Part shown: positions 8,910 through 17,209 of the stretch, piece after piece | How positions within the stretch are numbered: position 1 is the stretch's first letter | How the letters are laid out: the number at the start of each line of letters is the position of its first letter | Source of the DNA: JBOFEH01 sp051650265 | GTDB taxonomy: Bacteria > Bacillota > Clostridia > Lachnospirales > Cellulosilyticaceae | Direction of reading: 5' to 3' | DNA length: 64,000 nt | Assembly (NCBI GenBank): GCA_051650265.1 | Contig: JBOFIR010000082.1 | Span: forward strand, 7,332 to 71,331 | Program-made: the position numbers and the translations under genes | Notes under the pieces: model-generated | Database searches by the model: none | Told to the model about the DNA's origin: nothing | What the model saw: only the letters and a program-made list of their open reading frames with translations

Positions 8910-8916
8910 CGTCAAA
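8902..8916. promoter_or_regulatory. Palindromic candidate operator over the -35 element
   Basis: TTTGAC-AAC-GTCAAA: two perfect 6-base arms with a 3-base centre. It covers the -35 hexamer of the RpiR-family promoter. A dimeric repressor bound here would block RNA polymerase; which protein binds is not shown by the sequence. Confidence 0.45.
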
Positions 8917-9000
8917 TTGTAATTTCCATAGAATTATATTACATGTTTTTTTATCATTTTAATTATAATTGCCTAAAATTTACTTTTATACACGTATACA

Positions 9001-9030
9001 AAAAGGGCACCTTTCACGAAGGTGCCCTTT
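9001..9030 (-). terminator. Terminator of the sodium-pump operon
   Basis: A 12-base-pair stem (AAAGGGCACCTT and its complement) with a short loop, running into a T-run on the minus strand. It begins 8 bases past the oadA-type stop codon and closes the five-gene operon. Confidence 0.88.
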
Positions 9031-9037
9031 CTACGCC

Positions 9038-10450
9038 TTAAACGGGATATGTTTTATTCACTAAATCGGTTTTGGCCGGATCGATTTTTGAAGTAACCGC
9101 TTCACGATGCTTGAAAAATTCTGTCGCAACCTGTGGGAAGAGCGCATAGGAAAGCACATCTTCATCTTGTTGTTTATAGATCGCCATTTCTTTTTCTAGT
9201 TTGTGGAGTTCTGGTTCTAACAAATCCGCTGGACGACATGTAATGCGTTTTTCATTTCCAATAATTGTTTTTGCAAACGCATCACTGATTGGAACAGGCG
9301 TCATACCATACTCCCCGCGTACAATCCCCTTTGACTCTTTTGATACCATTTTATAACGCTGACCTGCTAATACGTTCAGCACCGCCTGCGTCCCTACAAT
9401 TTGACTTGTAGGTGTTACAAGTGGCAAGTAACCAAAATCTGCACGTACTCTTGGAATCTCTTGAAGTACTTCGTAAAATTTATCTTCTGCCTTTTGTTCC
9501 TTGAGCTGAGATACAAGATTCGAAAGCATGCCACCTGGCACTTGATAAAGCAGTGTATTAATATCTACTGCCAATACCTTTGTATTCATTAATCCTGTAT
9601 CTAATGCTTTTTCACGCATCGGTCTAAAGTACTCTGCAATCTCACTGAGTAGTTTCTGATCAAACCCAGTATCATAAGGTGTGCCCCTAAACGTTTCTAC
9701 AAGCACCTCTGTTGCAGGCTGTGATGTACCCATTGAAAAAGGTGACATCGCTGTATCAATAATATCACAGCCTGCTTCTACAGCCTTGAGATAGGTCATC
9801 GCTGCCACACCACTTGTATAATGTGTATGTAGCTGAATTGGCAGATTCACAGCTTTTTTGAGTGCCCCTACAAGTCGTTCTGCTTCATAAGGTACCAAAA
9901 GGCCTGCCATATCTTTAATACAGATGGAGTTTGCACCCATCTCTTCAATTTCTTTGGCGAGTTTTACCCAGTACTCTAATGTATGGACTTCACTAAGTGT
10001 ATAAGAGATGGCAACCTGTGCATGTCCACCTTCTTTATTTGTTGCCTTAACTGCAGTTTCAAGATTACGCATATCATTGAGTGCATCAAAAATACGTATA
10101 ATATCAATACCATTCGCAATACTTTTTTGGACAAAATACTCCACCACATCATCTGCATAATGACGGTACCCTAAGATATTCTGTCCTCTAAAGAGCATTT
10201 GAAGCTTAGTATTTTTAGCTTCATTTCTAATTTTACGTAAGCGTTCCCACGGATCCTCTTTTAAAAAGCGTAGACATGCATCAAATGTTGCGCCACCCCA
10301 TACTTCTAATGCGTGAAAACCTACTTGATCCATTTTAGATAGAATTGGAAGCATCTCTTCTGTCGTCATACGTGTTGCAATCAGTGATTGATGGGAGTCA
10401 CGAAGAGTTGTGTCCATAATTTTAACTGGTTTCGGTTGAATTGTTGACAT
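9038..10450 (-). CDS. oadA: Pyruvate/oxaloacetate carboxyltransferase (OadA/5S type)
   Basis: About 470 residues. It transfers carboxylate between oxaloacetate (or pyruvate) and the biotin carrier. The TIM-barrel domain shows MDTTLRDSHQSL, with the metal-binding Asp, LEVWGGATFD, the catalytic CIKDMAGL lysine segment and LHTHYTSG metal ligands; the conserved PYC_OADA domain follows. The biotinyl domain that ends many OadA proteins is missing and is supplied by the separate carrier at 11717-12115. I start at 10450 (MSTIQPKP), directly after GGAGG; longer in-frame ORF would run into oadB. Last gene of the operon. It could equally be called a transcarboxylase 5S subunit. Confidence 0.9.
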   Translation of the reverse strand: MSTIQPKPVKIMDTTLRDSHQSLIATRMTTEEMLPILSKMDQVGFHALEVWGGATFDACLRFLKEDPWERLRKIRNEAKNTKLQMLFRGQNILGYRHYADDVVEYFVQKSIANGIDIIRIFDALNDMRNLETAVKATNKEGGHAQVAISYTLSEVHTLEYWVKLAKEIEEMGANSICIKDMAGLLVPYEAERLVGALKKAVNLPIQLHTHYTSGVAAMTYLKAVEAGCDIIDTAMSPFSMGTSQPATEVLVETFRGTPYDTGFDQKLLSEIAEYFRPMREKALDTGLMNTKVLAVDINTLLYQVPGGMLSNLVSQLKEQKAEDKFYEVLQEIPRVRADFGYLPLVTPTSQIVGTQAVLNVLAGQRYKMVSKESKGIVRGEYGMTPVPISDAFAKTIIGNEKRITCRPADLLEPELHKLEKEMAIYKQQDEDVLSYALFPQVATEFFKHREAVTSKIDPAKTDLVNKTYPV

Positions 10451-10463
10451 GATAACCTCCTTA

Positions 10464-11630
10464 TTAGCCATAAATTGATAATAATACACCTGCTGCAATT
10501 GCTGAGCCGATTACGCCTGCTACGTTTGGTCCCATCGCATGCATGAGCAGGAAGTTCGTAGGATTCTCTGACTGTCCTACTTTTTGAACCACACGTGCTG
10601 CCATTGGTACGGCGGATACACCTGCTGCACCAATAAGTGGATTGACTTTTTTACCACTGACGTAATACATAATCTTTCCAAACAATACACCACCAGTCGT
10701 ACCCACTATAAACGCAAATAATCCTAAGAATAAAATGCCTAATGTTTGCATATTCAGGAACTTGTCAGCACTTGTAGATGCCCCCACACAAAGCCCTAAA
10801 AGAATTGTAATAATTGACATCATCGCATTACTTGCTACCTCCGCAAGTCTCATTGTAGACCCTGCTTCTTTGAGAAGGTTACCAAACATCAGCATACCGA
10901 TTAATGTACCTGCTGAAGGCAAGAGTAATGAAACAGCTACTGTTACAATAATTGGGAAAAGAATTTTTTCTGTACGAGAGACTGGACGTAACTGTTCCAT
11001 CTTAATCATACGCTGTTCTTTTGTTGTAAAAAGTTTCATTATTGGTGGTTGAATAACAGGCACGAGTGCCATGTAAGAGTAGGCTGAAACGGCAATTGCA
11101 CCTAATAAATGAGGTGCTAACTTTGTTGCAACGAAAATTGAAGTTGGGCCATCTGCCCCCCCAATAATCCCTATGGATGCTGCTTCAGATGGTGTAAACC
11201 CTAGGAGCAGTGCGCCTAGGAAAGCTACAAAAATACCCAGCTGTGCTGCTGCACCTAATAGTAAGCTTTTGGGATTGGCAATAAGTGGACCAAAGTCCGT
11301 CATTGCACCTACTCCAATAAAAATAAGTGGTGGGAAAATCCCTAAATCTTTTCCCATTCCTATGTAATAAAGCAATCCTCCAGGAATATCTTTACCTGCA
11401 GCTGCATCCGCAATTGGTTTGGCCGTAATACCTACCTCTGGTAAGTTAACCATTAACATTCCAAACGCAATAGGTACAAGCAAGAGTGGTTCAAACCCTT
11501 TTGCAATGGCTAAATAAAGCAATACAAATGCAATCAAAATCATAGCCACATATTTCCAATCTAAATGAGCAAATCCTGAACTGAGAAGGAAGTTCTGAAT
11601 TGACTCCATAAAAACACTGCCTATATTCAT
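10464..11630 (-). CDS. oadB: Sodium-translocating decarboxylase, beta subunit
   Basis: Integral membrane subunit that decarboxylates carboxybiotin and pumps Na+ out of the cell. About 388 residues, the usual length, with many hydrophobic segments. The conserved IIGGADGPTSIFVA region carries the Asp essential for Na+ transport, and the GAAGVSAVPMAARVVQ and HAMGPNVAGVIGSA signatures of the C-terminal half are present. The start chosen is ATG 11630 (MNIGSVF) behind an AGGGGGA ribosome-binding site; an ATG seven codons in is possible. Lies between the carrier gene and oadA, the latter only 13 bases away. Confidence 0.93.
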   Translation of the reverse strand: MNIGSVFMESIQNFLLSSGFAHLDWKYVAMILIAFVLLYLAIAKGFEPLLLVPIAFGMLMVNLPEVGITAKPIADAAAGKDIPGGLLYYIGMGKDLGIFPPLIFIGVGAMTDFGPLIANPKSLLLGAAAQLGIFVAFLGALLLGFTPSEAASIGIIGGADGPTSIFVATKLAPHLLGAIAVSAYSYMALVPVIQPPIMKLFTTKEQRMIKMEQLRPVSRTEKILFPIIVTVAVSLLLPSAGTLIGMLMFGNLLKEAGSTMRLAEVASNAMMSIITILLGLCVGASTSADKFLNMQTLGILFLGLFAFIVGTTGGVLFGKIMYYVSGKKVNPLIGAAGVSAVPMAARVVQKVGQSENPTNFLLMHAMGPNVAGVIGSAIAAGVLLSIYG

Positions 11631-11716
11631 GATCTTTATTTCCCCCTTTGTAAATGCGATTGCATCCAATAGTACACGCGCACCTTATTGGGTCTTTTGC
11701 AATGCATCATCTCCTA

Positions 11717-12115
11717 CTAGTTGATTGATACAATCACGTCGTTTGCTTCAACCATGTTACCTGCACTCACATTAACAGATGCTACTGTCCCGCCTGCTGT
11801 AGCAAAAATTTCATTCTCCATTTTCATGGCTTCTAAAATGGCAACAAGATCTCCCTCATTAATTTGTTGCCCTACTTTGACTTTCAGATCTACAATCTTA
11901 CCTGGCATTGGTGCAACTACCTTGTTTGCCCCTTGTACACCTTGGCCTACAGCCTTTGGTTGTGCCACTGGTACTGGTGCTACAACTTTTTGTGGTGCTG
12001 CAACAACCGGTGTTGTCACTACTGGTGCACTCACCATACTTGGCGCACCTGCTCCTAGCTCTTCTACCTCTACCTCATATGTATTACCATTGACTGTTAC
12101 TTGAAATTTTCTCAT
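11717..12115 (-). CDS. Biotin carboxyl carrier protein of the decarboxylase complex
   Basis: 132 residues. It carries the carboxyl group on biotin between the carboxyltransferases and the membrane pump. The C-terminal lipoyl/biotinyl domain has the biotinylation motif EAMKMENE near residue 95. A Pro/Ala/Val-rich flexible linker (about 25-60) precedes it, as in MmdC and the transcarboxylase 1.3S subunit. The N-terminal strand (MRKFQVTVNGNTYEVEVEE) is also typical. ATG 12115 follows AAGGGGGA. It is the only carrier in the operon, so both carboxyltransferases probably share it. Confidence 0.94.
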   Translation of the reverse strand: MRKFQVTVNGNTYEVEVEELGAGAPSMVSAPVVTTPVVAAPQKVVAPVPVAQPKAVGQGVQGANKVVAPMPGKIVDLKVKVGQQINEGDLVAILEAMKMENEIFATAGGTVASVNVSAGNMVEANDVIVSIN

Positions 12116-12136
12116 GATTATCCCCCTTAACTTTTC

Positions 12137-12484
12137 CTAAAATGTTCTAGGTCGTCTTTCAACCTTTCTTAATGAACGTACTTGTAATTTGTCCGATGTT
12201 GTCCCTAAGCTTGCCGCGATTGTTGCGGTGATGACTGCAATTAGTTCTAATTCATCTACGCATTCTGACGCACTGACCACTGGTTCTGACAGCTCACTGA
12301 CCACCTGTGGTGTTGCATCTGGTTTACTCAGTGTTTGTGCGGCCTTTCTGTTTTCCAAGTTCGCAACAAGTTTCCCTACGATATTGATAAGGAGAATGAG
12401 TAATACCAACGCCACAAACACCATTGACACACCGATCAAGAAAGTACTGAGTCCATCAACGAATGCTGCTATTCTTTCACTCAT
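12137..12484 (-). CDS. oadG: Sodium pump decarboxylase, gamma subunit (OadG-like)
   Basis: About 115 residues with a single N-terminal membrane helix (about 10-35, rich in Val/Leu/Ile) and a soluble tail. The architecture fits OadG/MmdD, the small subunit that stabilises the complex and can bind the carboxyltransferase. The C-terminal part (ELIAVITATIAASLG...) and the terminal VERRPRTF-type end are usual in this family. I prefer ATG 12484, which has AGGTG six bases upstream, over the GTG at 12493. Second gene of the operon. Confidence 0.85.
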   Translation of the reverse strand: MSERIAAFVDGLSTFLIGVSMVFVALVLLILLINIVGKLVANLENRKAAQTLSKPDATPQVVSELSEPVVSASECVDELELIAVITATIAASLGTTSDKLQVRSLRKVERRPRTF

Positions 12485-12517
12485 AATGTTCACCTACCCT
12501 ATACTCAGTTACTTTTA

Positions 12518-13960
12518 TCATCTTTGCTTCGTAAATAGCACTTCAAGCGCTGCAATCAAATGTTTGCGTGTAGCTGCTGGTTCAATGATATCATCAATAT
12601 AGCCTCTTGCTGCCACCGCGTAAGCACTACTCACCTCTTCTTCAAATACTGCAACTTGTTCTGCAATGAAATCTGCTGCCACATCTACACGCGCAATTTC
12701 ATCACGATACATGATCCGCACAGCACTCTCGCTATTCATCGTTGCGATTTGCGCTGTAGGCCATGCATAGACATAATCAGCGCCTAATGCACTACTATTC
12801 ATCATCACATAGGCACTTCCATAAGCATATTTCAAAATTACATTAATTTTAGGTACATTTGCATTTGCAAATGCTTTTGTAAGGGCAGATGCCTCTTTGA
12901 TAATCCCTAGTCTTTCAGATTCTACTGTTGATTCAAACCTTTCAACATTTGTAAAAGTCACAATCGGGATGTTAAATCTTTCACATTTCTGAACAAAATC
13001 TGTTACTTTCTTCAAATCCGCATAGCCCATCATAGGATTCTTATAGGCAATAAAACCTACTGTACTCCCGTTAAGTCTTCCAAATCCTACAAAGGTATTT
13101 TCTCCATATCCTTGTGAAAGTTCCAGCACACGCCCTTCATCCACTACGGTAGCAAGAAGCTCATAAACAGATTGTGTATCGAAATCATATGTATTAAGAC
13201 CCATTTCCACACGATTCAGATCATCTGTGCATTCATAGCATGGCACCTGCTCATCGCAGTTATTTGGCAAATAGCTAAGAAGCTGTTTGATCTGCATCAC
13301 TAATTCTTCTTCTGTATCCGCACCAAATGTTGCAATACCACTTTGTTCAAGATGTACTGCTGCTTTGGCTACTGTATCAAATGATGCTTTTTTATCTTCA
13401 AATGTATTTGGACTATTAAGGAATAACTGTCCATTCTTTTGAGATATTAATACAAAATCTGACATACCTGCAACAAAAGATGCACCTCCACCACAGTCAC
13501 CACATACAGCTGTGATTTGAGGAATCATACCATTAGCACCCGCAACTGCGCTAAAGATTTGACCAAATCCCTCAAGTGCATCTACTTGTTCTTGTAATCG
13601 GATCCCTGCTGTATCTAAAAATCCTACAATAGGCGCTCCTACTTTTACTGCTTCATAATACGTCTTAACAATTTTTTTTGCATGCATCTCACCGATTGCA
13701 CCACCCATTACTGAGCTGTCTTGGCTATAGACATATACAAGTTGTCCCCCTACTGTCCCATAACCGCAAATGACCCCATCTGCCGGTGTATTTTGACCTT
13801 TCATGTTAAAGGCTGTACTTCTGTTTGAAACAAATGCCCCCATCTCAACGAAACTATTCGCGTCAAGAAGCTGTGTAATCCGTTTTCTAGCAGCTGTTTG
13901 TCCTGTTTCGATTGCTAGCCTTCGAGCTTCTAATTCTGATAGTTTTTCTAAAGTGCTCAT
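12518..13960 (-). CDS. mmdA: Acyl-CoA carboxyltransferase-type decarboxylase subunit (MmdA/12S-like)
   Basis: About 480 residues, with tandem crotonase-fold carboxyltransferase domains as in MmdA, PccB and transcarboxylase 12S. Oxyanion-site regions are seen as LDTAGIRLQEQVDALEGFGQ (about 120), CGDCGGGASFV, and in the second half KYAYGSAYVMMNS followed by YAWPTAQIA. The first loop reads TAGIR where propionyl/methylmalonyl enzymes usually read GGAR, so the acyl-CoA substrate is uncertain. It is the first gene of the operon and has its own promoter. Start ATG 13960 follows GGAGGG. Methylmalonyl-CoA or malonyl-CoA are possible substrates; this is inference. Confidence 0.8.
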   Translation of the reverse strand: MSTLEKLSELEARRLAIETGQTAARKRITQLLDANSFVEMGAFVSNRSTAFNMKGQNTPADGVICGYGTVGGQLVYVYSQDSSVMGGAIGEMHAKKIVKTYYEAVKVGAPIVGFLDTAGIRLQEQVDALEGFGQIFSAVAGANGMIPQITAVCGDCGGGASFVAGMSDFVLISQKNGQLFLNSPNTFEDKKASFDTVAKAAVHLEQSGIATFGADTEEELVMQIKQLLSYLPNNCDEQVPCYECTDDLNRVEMGLNTYDFDTQSVYELLATVVDEGRVLELSQGYGENTFVGFGRLNGSTVGFIAYKNPMMGYADLKKVTDFVQKCERFNIPIVTFTNVERFESTVESERLGIIKEASALTKAFANANVPKINVILKYAYGSAYVMMNSSALGADYVYAWPTAQIATMNSESAVRIMYRDEIARVDVAADFIAEQVAVFEEEVSSAYAVAARGYIDDIIEPAATRKHLIAALEVLFTKQR

Positions 13961-14013
13961 TTCATACCCTCCATTTAACAAATTTTAAAGCAAAGTGGAA
14001 AATAGCTGTCTTA

Positions 14014-14042
14014 ATTGTATCAAAGTATCAGAAAATAAACAA
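14014..14042 (-). promoter_or_regulatory. Promoter of the sodium-pump operon
   Basis: TTGTTT (14042-14037), a 17-base spacer and TACAAT (14019-14014) on the minus strand, about 54 bases before the mmdA start. No terminator is seen after the upstream mnmM-like gene, so read-through is also possible. Confidence 0.5.
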
Positions 14043-14088
14043 GCTTTTTAACTAGTCGGAATATAATTTATAATTTATTTTTTATTCA

Positions 14089-14649
14089 TTAACCTAAAAT
14101 TATAAATACCTCAGGACATGGTTTTTTGACATTTTGTTTTGAAATATTGAATATTTCAAATCTCTTCTCTTTAACTTCTTTCATGAACTGTCGAATCACG
14201 CAATGTTCAGTCATCCCCTCCTCATGCCCCGGATAGGTCAATACCGTCATAATCCCCCCAGGAGCAAGCTGATTCATAACCTTTTGAATGGCAATCAAAC
14301 TTGTTTCACTCTGCGTTACAATTGTTTTATCACCTGTTGGCAAGTAGCCCAAATTGAACATTGCAATATCTATCGGACTTGTAATGTATGTATCTAATAG
14401 GTGATGCGAATCGTGTACAAAATGCACTTCTTTCTTGCTCTGTCCGACCTGTGCCTTACTCATTTTAATGGCATCTTCTTGAATGTCAAATCCCCATACT
14501 TGTTCCACCTGTTCAAGACCACATAAAAAGGCCATGTCAGCCCCTTTTCCAAGGGTACCGTCCATAGCCACTAAATGTGATCGTGAATGACACGCTAGAT
14601 GCTCTTTGATGAGCCACTGCGCATTAAAAGTCATTTCACGTCTAAGCAT
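14089..14649 (-). CDS. mnmM: MnmM/YtqB-like tRNA wobble-uridine methyltransferase
   Basis: 186 residues, a compact class I SAM methyltransferase. Motif I reads AMDGTLGKGADMAFL, motif II FDIQEDAI, and the family signature FNLGYLPTGDKTIVT is followed by TYPGHEEG. These match B. subtilis YtqB, now assigned to methylation of 5-aminomethyl-2-thiouridine at the tRNA wobble position; the assignment here is by motif likeness. The start overlaps the end of the pseudouridine synthase gene by 8 bases, and AGGTGA precedes the ATG. Both genes modify RNA, which fits the pairing. Confidence 0.82.
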   Translation of the reverse strand: MLRREMTFNAQWLIKEHLACHSRSHLVAMDGTLGKGADMAFLCGLEQVEQVWGFDIQEDAIKMSKAQVGQSKKEVHFVHDSHHLLDTYITSPIDIAMFNLGYLPTGDKTIVTQSETSLIAIQKVMNQLAPGGIMTVLTYPGHEEGMTEHCVIRQFMKEVKEKRFEIFNISKQNVKKPCPEVFIILG

Positions 14650-15364
14650 TTACTTCACCTAACCTTTTTAAATAATGAATTTCATCTTTTGTCAGTGCAC
14701 GATACTCACCCACTTGAAGTTCTCCAAGGCGGAGTCTACCAATAGCTGTTCGCTTTAGGTTTATCACATCATGCCCTACAGCCATACACATCTTTCTTAC
14801 TTGCCTATTACGTCCCTCATGGATCGTGATACTCAAAGTCGTGTTAGTTGCACCTTCTTTGATTATTGTAACAAGTGCTGGTGCTGTCATACGTCCATCA
14901 ATCACCACCCCATCACAGAGCTTTTTGATAGATTGCTCTGAGACATGTCCTCGTACTTTTGCGGTATAAGTCTTATTTACAATATGCTTAGGATGAGTCA
15001 AACTATAAGTAAGCGCCCCATCATTTGTCATAATCAATAAGCCTGATGTGTTGTAATCAAGTCGCCCTACTGGGAAGATTCTTTCTTTCACATCCCTAAG
15101 CAGTTCAACAACAGTTGCTCTGTTGTTCTCATCCTGCACAGATGTAATATACCCTATTGGCTTATTGAGGAGATAATAAACAAGTTCTTCTTCCACCGCT
15201 ACACGTCTGTTTTCAAACCAAACTTCATCTCCTGGCATCACTACTGTACCTAATGTACGGATGACCTCTCCATTAACTTTTACTTTACCTTCTAATATAT
15301 ATTCCTCACATTTACGTCGTGAAGCAATCCCTGCATGTGCTAAAAATTTCTGTAATCGCAACAA
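14642..15364 (-). CDS. rluB: RluB/RsuA-family rRNA pseudouridine synthase
   Basis: 240 residues. An N-terminal S4 RNA-binding domain (about 2-60, LQKFLAHAGIASRRKCE) precedes the RsuA-type catalytic domain with GRLDYNTSGLL. D103 is the expected nucleophile. The EGRNRQVRKMC motif near 180-190 is also present. Probable target is 23S rRNA in the large-subunit family; specificity is not provable here. It uses a TTG start at 15364, placed six bases after AAGGAGG. It lies downstream of a D-Ala-D-Ala carboxypeptidase gene, resembling the scpA-scpB-dacB-ypuL order in Bacillus. Confidence 0.9.
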   Translation of the reverse strand: MLRLQKFLAHAGIASRRKCEEYILEGKVKVNGEVIRTLGTVVMPGDEVWFENRRVAVEEELVYYLLNKPIGYITSVQDENNRATVVELLRDVKERIFPVGRLDYNTSGLLIMTNDGALTYSLTHPKHIVNKTYTAKVRGHVSEQSIKKLCDGVVIDGRMTAPALVTIIKEGATNTTLSITIHEGRNRQVRKMCMAVGHDVINLKRTAIGRLRLGELQVGEYRALTKDEIHYLKRLGEVNA

Positions 15365-15384
15365 TCCCGTCCTCCTTGGTATCT

Positions 15385-16533
15385 TTAGTTAAATTTTTCT
15401 TTAATAAATTGCTTGAGTTGATCAAGTAGTGTCGCCTTAGCGACATCTTCACCTGCATAAAGTGCAACCGTATTAAGAATCTTTCCGTCTGACACTAAAT
15501 GTGCATTACCTAACCAGGTGCCTTTTTGAATAGGTGCCTTAATAGATTCCGGCAGCACAAGTTGCCAAGTTACATTTTTTTCTTCCTCATCAGTAAGTGG
15601 TAGCTTCACCTGTTCGTCACTATACACTGATAAACACTTGGTTTTTCCTTTAACAACTTCTATTTCTCGGCGTACGTTAGGATCTAAACTAATTTGACAC
15701 ATATCATACTTGTCATATCCATATTTCATCATCTTAACAACATCAGTATATTTACGTGTCTTCCCGTCTTTATTCCACCCAGCCCCAAGAGAAACTGCTA
15801 TCAAATCCATATTTTCTTGCCGTACTGCACCCACAAAGCAGTGCCCTGCTTTTGAAGTATATCCAGTTTTCACCCCTTTTGCACCATTATACATAGTTAA
15901 AAAACGATTTTTATTTTGTAGGCTATGTGCTTTACTTCCTTTAAGTTCTGAAGTTGGTAAACTTAAATTTGGCGTATTAATAATTTCTACAAACTTAGGA
16001 TTATCTAGTGCATAGGAAGTAATCAGTGCCAAATCATAAGGGGATGTATAATGATTCTGTGAGTCTAATCCATTTGGTGTCTCAAAACACGTATGCTCTG
16101 CACCAAGTTCCTTAGCCTTATCTGTCATCATCTGACAAAAATTCTCCACAGATCCACCTATATGCTCTGCAATAGCTACCGCAGAATCATTGTGTGATTC
16201 AAGCATTAATGAATATAATAAATCACCCAGCCTCTGTTTTTCGCCCACCTCAAGTCCAAGCTTTACTTTAGGCGCTCGTGCAGCTCTAGAAGAAACTGTC
16301 ACAACATCTTCTAGGTTTCCTTTCTCAATAGCTAATATACATGTCATAATTTTAGTTGTACTTGCCATTGGTAGCGGCTTATAAGCCTCGTATCCATATA
16401 AAACACGTTTACTTTCCTTTTCCATTAAAACAGTGCCCTTACCATAGATTTTGCTTTCTGGCTGGGCACCATAGAGGGTTGTCACTAAGCTCAGGCTTGC
16501 TAATAAAATAGGTGAGATTCTTCTTAAGACCAT
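15385..16533 (-). CDS. D-alanyl-D-alanine carboxypeptidase (PBP5-like, DacB/DacF family)
   Basis: A secreted or membrane-bound enzyme that trims the terminal D-Ala from peptidoglycan. 382 residues with an N-terminal signal (about 1-23, ending GAQ). The peptidase S11 triad is complete: S58-x-x-K61 (ASTTK), S112-H-N114 and K221-T-G. A C-terminal beta domain and a basic amphipathic end (FIKEKFN) suggest peripheral membrane anchoring. It lies between scpB and rluB, the position of dacB in B. subtilis, so a spore-cortex role is possible but not shown. ATG 16533 follows AAGGAG. Confidence 0.92.
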   Translation of the reverse strand: MVLRRISPILLASLSLVTTLYGAQPESKIYGKGTVLMEKESKRVLYGYEAYKPLPMASTTKIMTCILAIEKGNLEDVVTVSSRAARAPKVKLGLEVGEKQRLGDLLYSLMLESHNDSAVAIAEHIGGSVENFCQMMTDKAKELGAEHTCFETPNGLDSQNHYTSPYDLALITSYALDNPKFVEIINTPNLSLPTSELKGSKAHSLQNKNRFLTMYNGAKGVKTGYTSKAGHCFVGAVRQENMDLIAVSLGAGWNKDGKTRKYTDVVKMMKYGYDKYDMCQISLDPNVRREIEVVKGKTKCLSVYSDEQVKLPLTDEEEKNVTWQLVLPESIKAPIQKGTWLGNAHLVSDGKILNTVALYAGEDVAKATLLDQLKQFIKEKFN

Positions 16534-16594
16534 GCTGTCATCTCCTTGTTCGTCTCATTTCTCTATTTTTCAGCATCCCTCACAACACCGCATT

Positions 16595-17209
16595 TTATAC
16601 ATCTTCTGACCATTCATCTTCCTTTGCCTCTGAGATTTCAATTTGATCTTCATCAATATAATTCATCTCTTCTTCGATTTCTTTTTTAAAACGCTCTACA
16701 AGTTCTTCCTTTACTTTAGGGAGTTCTTCAATTGTTTTAAAGCCAAAATGCCTTAAAAACTCATTGGTTGTACCAAATAAGATCGGCCTGCCTATTACAT
16801 TCAAGCGACCAACTTCTTCAATCAGTTGATACTCGAGAAGCTTGCTCATAGCATGCTCTGTTCTTACACCTCGTATATCCTCAATCTGTGTCTTCGTAAT
16901 TGGCTGCGAATACGCCACAATCGCTAATGTCTCAAGCAATGCTTGTGTCAATAGTTTTCTAAGTGGCTTTTGCTTATAACGCTGAATATATTCAATATTT
17001 TTGGGTGCCGTACACATTTGGTAACCATTGCCTACTTCAATAATTTCAAACCCACTATTGGTTTTTAGGTAGATTTCGTTGAGCCGATAGACCGCCATGT
17101 GAATTGTAATTTCTTCTGCATTACAGATATCACACAAACGATTACTTGGAATACTTTCACCTGCAAAGAAAAGTAAGGATTCAATAATACTCTCAAGTTC
17201 TGTCTTCAT
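16595..17209 (-). CDS. scpB: Segregation and condensation protein B
   Basis: 204 residues. Forms the SMC-ScpA-ScpB condensin that organises and separates chromosomes. It has the two winged-helix domains of ScpB, with ESLLFFAGESIP near the N-terminus, the TQALLETLAIVAYSQPITKTQIEDIRG core (split across residues about 85-112), and GRPILFGTTNEFLRHFG. An acidic tail (EEEMNYIDEDQIE) ends it. The start overlaps scpA by 17 bases, so the two are translationally coupled. Confidence 0.96.
   Translation of the reverse strand: MKTELESIIESLLFFAGESIPSNRLCDICNAEEITIHMAVYRLNEIYLKTNSGFEIIEVGNGYQMCTAPKNIEYIQRYKQKPLRKLLTQALLETLAIVAYSQPITKTQIEDIRGVRTEHAMSKLLEYQLIEEVGRLNVIGRPILFGTTNEFLRHFGFKTIEELPKVKEELVERFKKEIEEEMNYIDEDQIEISEAKEDEWSEDV

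Noticed and set aside
11721..12104. Long plus-strand reading frames opposite the biotin carrier gene
   Set aside because: They mirror the Pro/Ala/Val-rich linker of the carrier in antisense, have no ribosome-binding site and show low-complexity Thr/Ala or Cys/Trp runs.
12189..12602. Plus-strand 137-residue reading frame opposite oadG and the mmdA end
   Set aside because: Antisense shadow of two well-supported genes; no ribosome-binding site or known motif.
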